Assembly: GCA_016935655.1 (NCBI GenBank)
Contig: JAFGQM010000105.1
Location: forward strand, 1-8,292
Reading direction: 5' to 3'
Source of the DNA: Candidatus Altarchaeota archaeon
GTDB lineage: Archaea > Altiarchaeota > Altiarchaeia > JAFGQM01
DNA: 8,292 nt
Of this stretch, positions 1 to 5,037 are shown piece after piece. Made by a program: the position numbers and the translations under genes. The notes beneath the pieces were generated by a model, which made no database searches, had not been told where the DNA came from, and was given only the letters and a program-made list of their open reading frames with translations. Position 1 is the stretch's first letter. Every line of letters begins with the position of its first letter.

Positions 1-361
1 ACTCCTTGAACCTGCCTTTCGTGTACGGATGCTCGGCATAGTTCACCTCCCATCTGCCCCTAAGCACGCTGAAAAATTCTTTTCCAATGGCCAGACCTTC
101 GGTTTCTAGGACCTCTCTGGGCACCCCCTTTTCAAAAAGCAGGAATATGTCGATGTCCTTGTCAAATCTTAGGTCAGTGTCTTTTGCTATGGAACCGACG
201 AGCAGGGGCTTTACCTTTAGGCCCCTCTTTTTGATTATCGATTGCAGAACCTTGAAGGAATGCCTTATTGCATCTTCCTCCTTCCCCCTGTCTGCTAGAG
301 TAGGCCTGACATCATGAATTACTGACTCCAAAATACCCTTTATACTGTTACCCTCCTCCAT
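1..361 (-). CDS. cca: CCA-adding enzyme (archaeal class I tRNA nucleotidyltransferase), N-terminal part, cut by window edge
   Basis: This enzyme adds or repairs the 3'-terminal CCA of tRNAs using CTP and ATP, without a nucleic-acid template. The visible 120 residues are the head (catalytic) domain. A G-S-I-A-K-D-T motif lies at residues 56-62, followed by D-K-D-I-D-I-F at 67-73; Asp69 and Asp71 would be the first two metal-binding carboxylates of the nucleotidyltransferase fold. The stretch V-N-Y-A-E-H-P-Y-T-K-G near residues 106-116 matches a segment typical of archaeal class I enzymes and argues against a generic minimal nucleotidyltransferase. The ATG at 361 gives a family-like N-terminus. 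A TATA-like box about 25 nt upstream suggests a nearly leaderless transcript. It lies 31 nt after pfdA on the same strand. The third catalytic carboxylate and the body and tail domains lie outside the window. Confidence 0.9.
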   Translation of the reverse strand, partial: MEEGNSIKGILESVIHDVRPTLADRGKEEDAIRHSFKVLQSIIKKRGLKVKPLLVGSIAKDTDLRFDKDIDIFLLFEKGVPREVLETEGLAIGKEFFSVLRGRWEVNYAEHPYTKGRFKE

Positions 362-381
362 TGGAGAATTAAGATTTCAGG

Positions 382-390
382 ATTAATAAA
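382..390 (-). promoter_or_regulatory. TATA-like box for cca
   Basis: Read on the minus strand, the 31-nt gap between pfdA and cca contains TTTATTAAT. Its centre is about 25 nt upstream of the cca ATG, the usual spacing of an archaeal TATA box from the transcription start. Transcription would then begin at or beside the start codon, giving a leaderless mRNA. This is inferred from spacing and base composition only. Confidence 0.4.
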
Positions 391-392
391 GT

Positions 393-833
393 TCATTTAC
401 CCTGCAACTTCACATACAGACCCTCAGCCTCTTTGGTGCTACTGTTAAGATCCATCTGGATCTTTTTGATCTGTGCATTCATAAGCTCATGGTTCCTCCT
501 GATTCTCCCCTTTTGCGCCTCCAGGTACTCCTTGGCCTCAGCGGCGGTCTTGTCCAGGAAGATATCCGAACCCACGGAAACCAGGAATTTATTCTTTTCC
601 AATAGCTCTGCCTTTACGAATATACCCAGTCCTACAGGTACGAGGGCTTCGCCCTCCTTTGTTTTTGGTATCTCTTCAATAGCAGCTATGGTGTCCTCTA
701 GCTCAGATAGGCTTCTCTCGACCAGAGCGAGCTGTTTGTACAGCTCTTGGAGAGTGCCCTGCTGAGACTGGATTTTGTACAGAAGAAGCTGGAGCTTCTG
801 GGAGTCGTTCATCGGATTTTTTTCTTCATCCAT
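393..833 (-). CDS. pfdA: Prefoldin subunit alpha
   Basis: This is the alpha subunit of the archaeal hexameric (alpha2 beta4) prefoldin, an ATP-independent cytosolic holdase that passes unfolded chains to the thermosome. The 146-residue protein has the alpha-class layout. A long N-terminal heptad-rich helix (about 8-55) is followed by the beta-hairpin region with L-V-P-V-G-L-G-I-F-V-K-A near 64-75 and L-V-S-V-G-S-D-I-F-L-D-K near 83-94. A C-terminal coiled-coil helix (about 95-145) completes the fold. The two hairpin stretches distinguish alpha from beta subunits, which have one. The ATG at 833 directly follows the TAG of the LX gene with no base between them, implying translational coupling. 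An internal ATG at residue 8 is an alternative start. Linkage of L31e, eIF6, LX and pfdA is a known archaeal arrangement. Confidence 0.93.
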   Translation of the reverse strand: MDEEKNPMNDSQKLQLLLYKIQSQQGTLQELYKQLALVERSLSELEDTIAAIEEIPKTKEGEALVPVGLGIFVKAELLEKNKFLVSVGSDIFLDKTAAEAKEYLEAQKGRIRRNHELMNAQIKKIQMDLNSSTKEAEGLYVKLQGK

Positions 834-1010
834 CTATGCAGCCTTTTTGACCTCTAAGATATCGATCCATCTTCTTTTGCAGCCGTGCTCACTGCCTAGG
901 AGGGTATACGTTCGTTCTTTGGCCCCTGCTTCATCCTTGGCAGAGACCTCTTTTTTGAATTTCCTGTATTCCTCACCGATCCTAAAATTCCCTGTTATCT
1001 CGAATTTCAT
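834..1010 (-). CDS. rpl18a: Large ribosomal subunit protein LX (L18Ae/L20A)
   Basis: This 58-residue protein was found by translating the gap between eif6 and pfdA. It reads M-K-F-E-I-T-G-N-F-R-I-G at the start, then E-Y-R-K-F-K-K-E-V-S-A, A-K-E-R-T-Y-T-L-L-G-S-E-H and a final I-D-I-L-E-V-K-K. These match the short archaeal LX family, a one-domain relative of eukaryotic L18a/eL20 on the large subunit. Length agrees with the family (about 55-80 residues). The position, immediately after eif6 and before pfdA, is the classic archaeal location. The ATG at 1010 lies 20 nt after the eif6 stop, with no Shine-Dalgarno-like sequence. The stop TAG abuts the pfdA start codon. Confidence 0.9.
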   Translation of the reverse strand: MKFEITGNFRIGEEYRKFKKEVSAKDEAGAKERTYTLLGSEHGCKRRWIDILEVKKAA

Positions 1011-1030
1011 GTTGTATTTTGAGATTTGAC

Positions 1031-1696
1031 TTAGAAAAATCCTAATGCTTCATTAATGTAATCCACTTCTATAGGTGTCGTCTCCCCCCCAATGAGCATC
1101 CCGTTGGAATTGGCGACAATGCAGCAGCCAACAGCCTTACTGCCGAAATTTGCCGATGCCCGGCCGCCTTTGACCTTGAATATCCCCTCGAGTTCTTTCA
1201 CTTCCTTGTCGCTTGTGTTCGGGGTCACCACGAAACCCTTGTTGGTAGCCAGACACAAGGCGCCGACCTCACTACAGCCAGCTATGGTTCTTCGTACGGT
1301 TTTCACACCCAGACAGCCCTCTATGGATTTTCTGGTCTCTTCCGAGAAGACATTGCTTATGACTGCGCCCTTGTTGTTGGCGACCACAAGATTGCCCAGG
1401 GCCGTAAACGTGTCCTGGACTACACAAACGTTATCAACGGATTTCCTGACCCTTTCTATCTCCTCGTCCTCGGACAGATAGGGCAGCAGGACACCGTTGT
1501 CGTTCCCAGCGCTCATTATGCCAGCCAACGAGAAGGAGAACACAGTCGTGGGAATCGTCTTTACCCCCAGAGTCTCTTCAATCCTAGCCAGCTTATTTTC
1601 GCTAAGCCTACTGGAGATCAGGCAGTATTGGTCGGTAGAGAACCCGAATAACCCCAGATAGGATTCCCCGAAGAAATTAGTCTGAAAAAAGGGCAT
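1031..1696 (-). CDS. eif6: Translation initiation factor aIF6 (ribosome anti-association factor)
   Basis: aIF6 binds the large ribosomal subunit at its intersubunit face (near L14 and L24e) and prevents premature joining of the small subunit, acting in late subunit maturation. The protein has 221 residues, the usual archaeal length, with the repeated alpha/beta units of the five-bladed pentein fold. Recognisable segments are S-A-G-N-D-N-G-V-L-L-P near 62-72, A-L-G-N-L-V-V-A-N-N-K-G-A-V-I-S near 99-114, V-V-T-P-N-T-S-D-K-E near 156-165 and I-V-A-N-S-N-G-M-L-I-G-G near 193-204. The last two are typical of archaeal and eukaryotic eIF6. The ATG at 1696 comes 2 nt after the L31e stop, so the two are almost certainly co-transcribed. 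Nothing suggests truncation. Confidence 0.96.
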   Translation of the reverse strand: MPFFQTNFFGESYLGLFGFSTDQYCLISSRLSENKLARIEETLGVKTIPTTVFSFSLAGIMSAGNDNGVLLPYLSEDEEIERVRKSVDNVCVVQDTFTALGNLVVANNKGAVISNVFSEETRKSIEGCLGVKTVRRTIAGCSEVGALCLATNKGFVVTPNTSDKEVKELEGIFKVKGGRASANFGSKAVGCCIVANSNGMLIGGETTPIEVDYINEALGFF

Positions 1697-1698
1697 TG

Positions 1699-1953
1699 TT
1701 ATTTAACAAGGCTCGCAGTGCAGATGCCCTCTTCGTCTTTGACGGCCTTTACCTGTACGCTTCTCGGGGGCCTTTTGCTCCCCCGTGACATTATCTTCTC
1801 GTTCAGTTCTTGGCTTATCTTGACTTCCTTGGCCTTCATATGCCTGCCCAGGAATGACTTTACCTCTGCAACAGCCTTGTTGCTCCTCCTATAATTCGGT
1901 CGTGTTTGATATACAGACCCTAGCGGTATCTTGAAGATAGTCTCTTCGGCCAT
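1699..1953 (-). CDS. rpl31e: Large ribosomal subunit protein L31e
   Basis: L31e (eL31) sits at the rim of the polypeptide exit tunnel on the large subunit. The protein has 84 residues from the ATG at 1953. It begins M-A-E-E-T-I-F-K-I-P-L-G, the family N-terminus, and continues with R-R-S-N-K-A-V-A-E-V-K-S-F-L and H-M-K-A-K-E-V-K-I-S, then L-N-E-K-I-M-S-R-G-S-K-R-P-P-R-S-V-Q-V-K. The frame stays open upstream to an ATG at 2028, but those 25 extra residues have no family counterpart and would overlap the L39e gene in another frame, so I reject the longer form. The start is 1 nt after the L39e stop, and the gene ends 2 nt before eif6. Confidence 0.94.
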   Translation of the reverse strand: MAEETIFKIPLGSVYQTRPNYRRSNKAVAEVKSFLGRHMKAKEVKISQELNEKIMSRGSKRPPRSVQVKAVKDEEGICTASLVK

Positions 1954-1954
1954 A

Positions 1955-2110
1955 TTAGAATATGCTGCTATTCCTCCAGTTTCTTCTGCTCCTTGGTGAG
2001 AACCTGACCCTTCGGTTAGTGGCTGCAAAAACCCACACAGGGGCCCTGCTAGAGGTCTTGTGCACCTTCTGCAGTATCACCTTGGTCTCCACGTCTTTAT
2101 GCGAGCTCAT
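1955..2110 (-). CDS. rpl39e: Large ribosomal subunit protein L39e
   Basis: L39e (eL39) is a tiny basic protein lining the nascent-chain exit tunnel. Reading the minus strand from the ATG at 2110 gives 51 residues ending in TAA, exactly the family length. The diagnostic part is A-P-V-W-V at 23-27, followed by T-N-R-R-V-R-F at 31-37 and P-R-S-R-R-N-W-R-N-S at 39-48. These match the P-x-W-V, T-N-R-(K/R) and R-R-x-W-R-R-S signatures. The N-terminal 20 residues are unlike the usual K-K-x-R-L-A-K-A-x-K-Q-N-R and include two acidic residues (D6, E8). The start overlaps the stop of the PDCD5-like gene in an ATGA junction, and the stop is 1 nt before L31e. L39e-L31e adjacency is normal in archaea. The gene is easily missed because of its size. 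Confidence 0.88.
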   Translation of the reverse strand: MSSHKDVETKVILQKVHKTSSRAPVWVFAATNRRVRFSPRSRRNWRNSSIF

Positions 2111-2442
2111 TTTTCTATACGTTTGATACTGAATTCCCTGTTTTGACCCTGAAGCTTCATCAGGATGTTTTTCAGCTGTGCGTCGTCCATCTGTTTTACT
2201 TGCCCCGACGCATACAACTGGGCAAGGTATATCTTGAGCTTTTGAACAAGCTCAGGTTTTATCAAATTCAGATTAGAGAGCCTTTCCTGCGCCTTCTCTG
2301 TGAGCAGCTTCTGTATTATACTGTCTATCTCCTTAAGCGCCTGCTGCAGTTGCATCTGTTGTTGCATAGACTGTTGCTGCATCATCTGCTGCTGCAGTTG
2401 CTGCATCCTTCTTTGTCTTATTTGCTCAAGCTCATCCATCAT
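2107..2442 (-). CDS. PDCD5/TFAR19-family DNA-binding protein
   Basis: This is a small helical protein of the PDCD5 family, conserved between archaea and eukaryotes. The eukaryotic member is linked to apoptosis and prefoldin/CCT; archaeal members bind DNA or nucleic acid in vitro, but their cellular role is unsettled. The 111 residues contain the family core L-T-E-K-A-Q-E-R-L-S-N-L-N-L-I-K-P-E-L at 47-65, then Y-A-S-G-Q-V-K-Q-M near 77-85 and a helix leading to the I-K-R-I-E-K tail. Residues 13-34 are almost all Gln and Met, an expanded form of the flexible N-terminal helix. Two consecutive ATG codons (2442 and 2439) are possible starts; the first overlaps the S19e stop as ATGA. The gene's own stop forms the same ATGA junction with L39e. 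Its place between S19e and L39e is the common archaeal context. Confidence 0.92.
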   Translation of the reverse strand: MMDELEQIRQRRMQQLQQQMMQQQSMQQQMQLQQALKEIDSIIQKLLTEKAQERLSNLNLIKPELVQKLKIYLAQLYASGQVKQMDDAQLKNILMKLQGQNREFSIKRIEK

Positions 2443-2849
2443 GAGACTTGTTTAGACATATTGTCAAGGTAAGAGCGACCCTGCGGGGTCATCTCCCTGC
2501 CTCGGTTATCTTTAGCCTTCTTTATTAAGCCTAGTTTTTCTAGTTGATGGATTGATTCGCGTATGATTTTACCCCCCGTCGGGTATGTCTTCTCAGGCTT
2601 CACCCCCCGATTCTTTTTGGATTTGTATTCGTCCCTGAGCCTTGAGATCCCGATGGGCCCGTTGACATAAATCTTCCTGAGTACGGATGCTGCCCTGACG
2701 TACCACCAATCCGGGTTCTCAGGCGGCTTCTCCTTGGCCACGCTTGTCTTGACAAACTTGCTCCATTCCGGAGCCTCTATCTTCGTCTTCAGGTCCCCGG
2801 CCACCTTCTTTATCAAGGCCTCAGGTTTTACATCATATACCGTAGTCAT
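2439..2849 (-). CDS. rps19e: Small ribosomal subunit protein S19e
   Basis: S19e (eS19) is a head-region protein of the small subunit, and its eukaryotic counterpart is needed for 18S rRNA maturation. The 136-residue sequence carries the family hallmarks: P-E-W-S-K-F-V-K-T near 27-35, K-E-K-P-P-E-N-P-D-W-W-Y-V-R-A-A-S near 39-55, L-R-K-I-Y-V-N-G-P-I-G-I near 57-68, G-G-K-I-I-R-E-S near 92-99, then L-E-K-L-G-L-I and G-R-E-M-T-P-Q-G-R-S-Y-L-D. It forms a winged-helix-like fold. It is the first gene of the minus-strand cluster, with a TATA-like box about 36 nt upstream, implying a short leader of about 10 nt. No Shine-Dalgarno motif precedes the ATG. It ends in an ATGA overlap with the PDCD5-like gene. 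Confidence 0.95.
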   Translation of the reverse strand: MTTVYDVKPEALIKKVAGDLKTKIEAPEWSKFVKTSVAKEKPPENPDWWYVRAASVLRKIYVNGPIGISRLRDEYKSKKNRGVKPEKTYPTGGKIIRESIHQLEKLGLIKKAKDNRGREMTPQGRSYLDNMSKQVS

Positions 2850-2880
2850 TTTAGATGAATAGAAGCATGAGAAAATAGCT

Positions 2881-2890
2881 CTTATATTTC
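2881..2890 (-). promoter_or_regulatory. TATA-like box for the ribosomal cluster
   Basis: On the minus strand this reads GAAATATAAG, preceded by a purine-containing stretch (AAGGTT) that could serve as the TFB recognition element. Its centre is about 36 nt from the S19e ATG, so transcription would begin roughly 10 nt before the start codon. It is the best archaeal promoter candidate for the seven- or eight-gene minus-strand cluster. It is inferred from composition and spacing. Confidence 0.5.
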
Positions 2891-2980
2891 AACCTTCAGC
2901 TTTAAAAACGTGATAGTCGCAAAGAATACCCCATACTTCTTTCTCACTCCGCTCTGCCGTCCTTGGCCCTTACTACAACT

Positions 2981-2990
2981 ATTTTTATTG
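2981..2990 (+). promoter_or_regulatory. TATA-like box for the six-helix membrane protein
   Basis: ATTTTTATTG is centred about 26 nt upstream of the ATG at 3011, the expected TATA-to-start spacing, so the transcript would be leaderless. The spacing supports the ATG at 3011 over an upstream in-frame TTG at 2963. A second AT-rich patch (TTTAAAAA, 2901-2908) is a weaker alternative. The rest of the 161-bp divergent region (2850-3010) shows no RNA gene, repeat or ORF that I can support. Confidence 0.4.
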
Positions 2991-3010
2991 TTTACAGACT
3001 TAAAATCCTC

Positions 3011-3832
3011 ATGGATTCCTTCGTATTATTCCCGTTCAAGGTTCTTAGGGAAAAGATATCCACACTTAGCATCTCTGCCCTCCCCATCATCTTCCTGGTG
3101 TTCTTGGTATTGTTGTATACTCCAAATGCCACACCCGCCAGACTGTTGGCTTCGATAGATGAATACATCGGGGGTACCCTGTACCTGTCGGCGGCGAATC
3201 TGACGAGCTATAACGATTTATCCACCAACGTTTTGATACCCCTCATAAGGCTCGGGGGGATAGCCTCCCAGACGAATATCAGGGACTTGGGCCCGCAGGG
3301 CATAAGGGATTTCACCATAGTCTTCACGACCCTGTTCCTAGGCTTCCTCAGTTATGCCATGGTCTCAAGGGTGATGTTCGAGAGGAGGGCTAGAAGAGAG
3401 ACCTTTTTGGGCACTGGAGGAATAAATGGTGCGACTGTCGTCCTTTCCTTCGCCGCGGCCTTTTTGATCCTATTCATATCTTTCTTCTCCCTCGCCGGGT
3501 TCAAGCTGCTGCTTGTTATCAACTTCGGCCTTTTCTTTACCTTCTCCATACCTTTTGCAGCCATCGGTGAGCCGCTGGGTGAGAGCATATATGACGGGTT
3601 CAGGTTCATCTCAAAGAATCTTGGGAAGGTTATAGAAGTTTATATCATATGTATGGGTGTGGCGATAATGGCGCCAATAGGCCTTCTGCTCTTTACAACC
3701 CCGTTGATCCTCAATATGTCCTCAGAGTTCATAACAATCCTGCTTAAGATCTTCCTAGGGCTTTTCTCCGTGATGTTCGGGCTGTTCTACCAGCAGGCCA
3801 TATGCGCGCAGGCTGTTTTGGAGACTAGATAA
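3011..3832 (+). CDS. Multi-pass membrane protein of unknown function (six predicted helices)
   Basis: I do not recognise a named family with certainty. From the ATG at 3011 the protein has 273 residues. Hydrophobic stretches lie at about 20-37, 101-119, 141-161, 165-183, 208-234 and 240-260, so six membrane helices are likely. A 60-residue polar loop follows helix 1, and a basic loop (E-R-R-A-R-R-E, 124-130) after helix 2 should face the cytoplasm. The segment G-E-P-L-G-E-S-I-Y-D-G-F-R-F (186-199), followed by I-S-K-N-L-G-K-V and a helix, resembles the recurring amphipathic 'A-l-x-x-S-x-x-x-v-x-x-n-x-x-k-v' element of the DUF975/DUF4013/YciC-like membrane superfamily. That link is my inference and is weak. 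The gene is a lone plus-strand insertion among minus-strand translation genes, convergent with rnp4 with a 7-nt gap. No enzyme motif is visible. Confidence 0.75.
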   Translation: MDSFVLFPFKVLREKISTLSISALPIIFLVFLVLLYTPNATPARLLASIDEYIGGTLYLSAANLTSYNDLSTNVLIPLIRLGGIASQTNIRDLGPQGIRDFTIVFTTLFLGFLSYAMVSRVMFERRARRETFLGTGGINGATVVLSFAAAFLILFISFFSLAGFKLLLVINFGLFFTFSIPFAAIGEPLGESIYDGFRFISKNLGKVIEVYIICMGVAIMAPIGLLLFTTPLILNMSSEFITILLKIFLGLFSVMFGLFYQQAICAQAVLETR

Positions 3833-3839
3833 GTTTTCA

Positions 3840-4160
3840 CTATCCCTGCTTCTTTTGGCCCATGGGGACTCTGGATACATAGCCACAATTCAAGCAGGTT
3901 ATAGTGAGTTTCTTATCCCTGGTCCTGAACCTGCCGGTTTTGCCATCCGCAAGAAAGCGCAAGCACTTTTTGCAGAAGAGTTTCTTCTGATCAGGCCTCA
4001 TCCTTATCCTGAACTTCAGTTTGATGGCCCAGGCCTTTTCTATGCAGGTGTTGGCTAGCTCCAAGTCCTGGTCGGCAGCTGCCGTTTCAGCAGTCTCCAG
4101 GAGTCTTTCTATCCTCTCCTCTGCGAGCTCCTTGGCATCCTCTTTAGGAATTCTTTTCAT
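3840..4160 (-). CDS. rnp4: Ribonuclease P protein component 4 (Rpp21/Rpr2)
   Basis: This is the zinc-binding protein subunit of archaeal RNase P, which with Rpp29 helps the catalytic RNA remove 5' leaders from pre-tRNAs. The 106 residues start with a basic/acidic helical region (A-K-E-L-A-E-E-R-I-E-R-L-L at 9-21 and a second helix at about 32-48). The zinc ribbon is complete: C63-x2-C66 (F-C-K-K-C) and C89-x2-C92 (C-L-N-C-G-Y). The R-F-R-T-R segment (77-81) and K-L-T-I-T-C strand lie between the two pairs. It ends with V-S-R-V-P. Length and motifs match the family. The ATG at 4160 lies inside the end of the Nep1-like gene (17-nt overlap), so the two form one transcription unit. Linkage of RNase P components to ribosome genes is usual in archaea. 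Confidence 0.93.
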   Translation of the reverse strand: MKRIPKEDAKELAEERIERLLETAETAAADQDLELANTCIEKAWAIKLKFRIRMRPDQKKLFCKKCLRFLADGKTGRFRTRDKKLTITCLNCGYVSRVPMGQKKQG

Positions 4161-4620
4161 ATGCTATGAGAACCTTTTTTATTACAGTCCAGATATCTAA
4201 AAGGTCCTTGGACAACGAGACGATATAATCAGCGCTGTCATAGACCTTTTCCGAAAGGTCGCCTTTTGTAAAGCCACCTACCACCACCGTTATCCTCCCC
4301 CCCGATTCAGAGCCCGATATCACGCTTGTGTCGTTCTCACCCTTTGGTGACATCACTACGACTTTTCCAGGCTTCGTTTTCTTCAATGCTTCCTCGAACC
4401 CGCCTTTCTCGGTTTTTAGTTTTGCGAAAAAACCTTCGAACTCCTCAAATTTTTGGGGCACTTCCCCCAGAGGAGCCTTTAGGACCCCACCGCCCCTGAA
4501 ATGTATCAAAAGGCTTATGCAGCCCTTCCTGTTCAGGACCGATGCCTGCAGATTCAACATCAACCGGTGCAGGATCTCCGTTATCCCGGGGTCTGTCTCA
4601 GCCAGCAGTATGGTAAGCAT
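4144..4620 (-). CDS. Nep1/Emg1-like SPOUT methyltransferase, shortened and divergent
   Basis: Nep1 (Emg1) N1-methylates a pseudouridine in small-subunit rRNA and aids subunit assembly. This 158-residue protein begins M-L-T-I-L-L-A-E, the typical Nep1 first strand, and there is an in-frame TAA just upstream, so the start is secure. The C-terminal half fits the SPOUT/AdoMet region: K-V-V-V-M-S-P-K-G-E (86-95), V-V-V-G-G-F-T-K-G-D-L-S (112-123), Y-D-S-A-D-Y-I-V-S-L-S (127-137) and W-T-V-I-K-K-V-L-I-A-Y-E (144-155). Two things are odd. First, A-E is followed almost directly by D-P-G-I-T-E-I-L, so roughly 40 residues present in normal Nep1 (over 200 aa) are missing. Second, the segment equivalent to R-I-P-R-x-x-x-R-F is E-V-P-Q-K-F-E-E-F (53-61), so the rRNA-contacting arginines are gone. 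AdoMet binding seems plausible; canonical rRNA recognition does not. Rnp4 overlaps its end. Confidence 0.75.
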   Translation of the reverse strand: MLTILLAETDPGITEILHRLMLNLQASVLNRKGCISLLIHFRGGGVLKAPLGEVPQKFEEFEGFFAKLKTEKGGFEEALKKTKPGKVVVMSPKGENDTSVISGSESGGRITVVVGGFTKGDLSEKVYDSADYIVSLSKDLLDIWTVIKKVLIAYEKNS

Positions 4621-4659
4621 TTTTTAACTCTTTTGCTTTATGCTATACATAAATAAAAA
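4621..4659. promoter_or_regulatory. 39-bp divergent promoter region between the nep1-like gene and the small anchored-protein gene
   Basis: This very AT-rich gap separates two divergent ATG codons (minus at 4620, plus at 4660). On the minus strand a TATA-like stretch, TTATGTATAG (4643-4652), is centred about 27 nt upstream of the nep1-like start, consistent with a leaderless message. For the plus strand, GCTTTATG (4635-4642) is about 22 nt upstream of the ATG, slightly close; TTTTTAAC at 4621-4628 is the alternative. The two promoters must overlap physically, so firing of one could hinder the other. This is inferred from spacing only. Confidence 0.45.
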
Positions 4660-5037
4660 ATGGAAAACTTGAACATGGTCATTATCCTATCTGTTGTTTT
4701 TGTTATACTATTAGCCTCCTATGTAATGCAGTTTGGCCTTACCATAGACCTAAATGCCCCGTTGGCTATTTTCGGCGGGCAGAGCAATCAACAACAAGAC
4801 AATACAGGCGATAGCCAGAGTTCCGAGAAGGCCCTCCCAAGGACCCTAGAGACCAAGGACGCTTCGAACCAGCCCACAGTCCCATTGCAGGTCACCACAA
4901 AGACCAACACAACCAATACGACTACAGAAGCTGTCGAAGAAGTCGAACTCAACACGACCCTGGGTCTGGTTAACGGGGAGGTGGAGAGAGAGGTCAATCC
5001 CGGCGGTGTGGAGAGGATAGATTTCGTCCTGGAGTGA
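4660..5037 (+). CDS. Small membrane-anchored (or secreted) protein with Thr/Asn-rich linker, unknown function
   Basis: I do not recognise the family. The 125-residue protein has one hydrophobic segment (about 7-23), with no lysine or arginine before it and none until residue 57. This fits a signal anchor or an uncleaved signal peptide, with the rest probably outside the cytoplasm. Residues 40-57 are rich in Gln, Asn, Ser and Asp, and 73-100 in Thr and Asn. Three N-T-T sequons at Asn83, Asn86 and Asn98 could accept N-glycans if the protein is exported. The C-terminal 25 residues (G-L-V-N-G-E-V-E-R-E-V-N-P-G-G-V-E-R-I-D-F-V-L-E) look like one or two short beta strands and may be the conserved functional part. 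A second ATG at residue 6 is an alternative start. Its TGA stop touches the stop of the convergent helicase gene with no base between. Confidence 0.7.
   Translation: MENLNMVIILSVVFVILLASYVMQFGLTIDLNAPLAIFGGQSNQQQDNTGDSQSSEKALPRTLETKDASNQPTVPLQVTTKTNTTNTTTEAVEEVELNTTLGLVNGEVEREVNPGGVERIDFVLE

Noticed and set aside
1954..2028. N-terminal extension of L31e by 25 residues from an ATG at 2028
   Set aside because: The extension overlaps the L39e gene and has no counterpart in L31e; the ATG at 1953 gives the standard N-terminus.
2963..3010. Upstream TTG start for the membrane protein (16 extra residues)
   Set aside because: The ATG at 3011 has a TATA-like box at leaderless spacing; the TTG start would place that box inside the coding region.
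2850..3010. Possible C/D-box small RNA in the S19e divergent region (GTGATAG near 2910)
   Set aside because: The C box is imperfect and I found no D box (CTGA) at suitable spacing or internal C'/D' pair.
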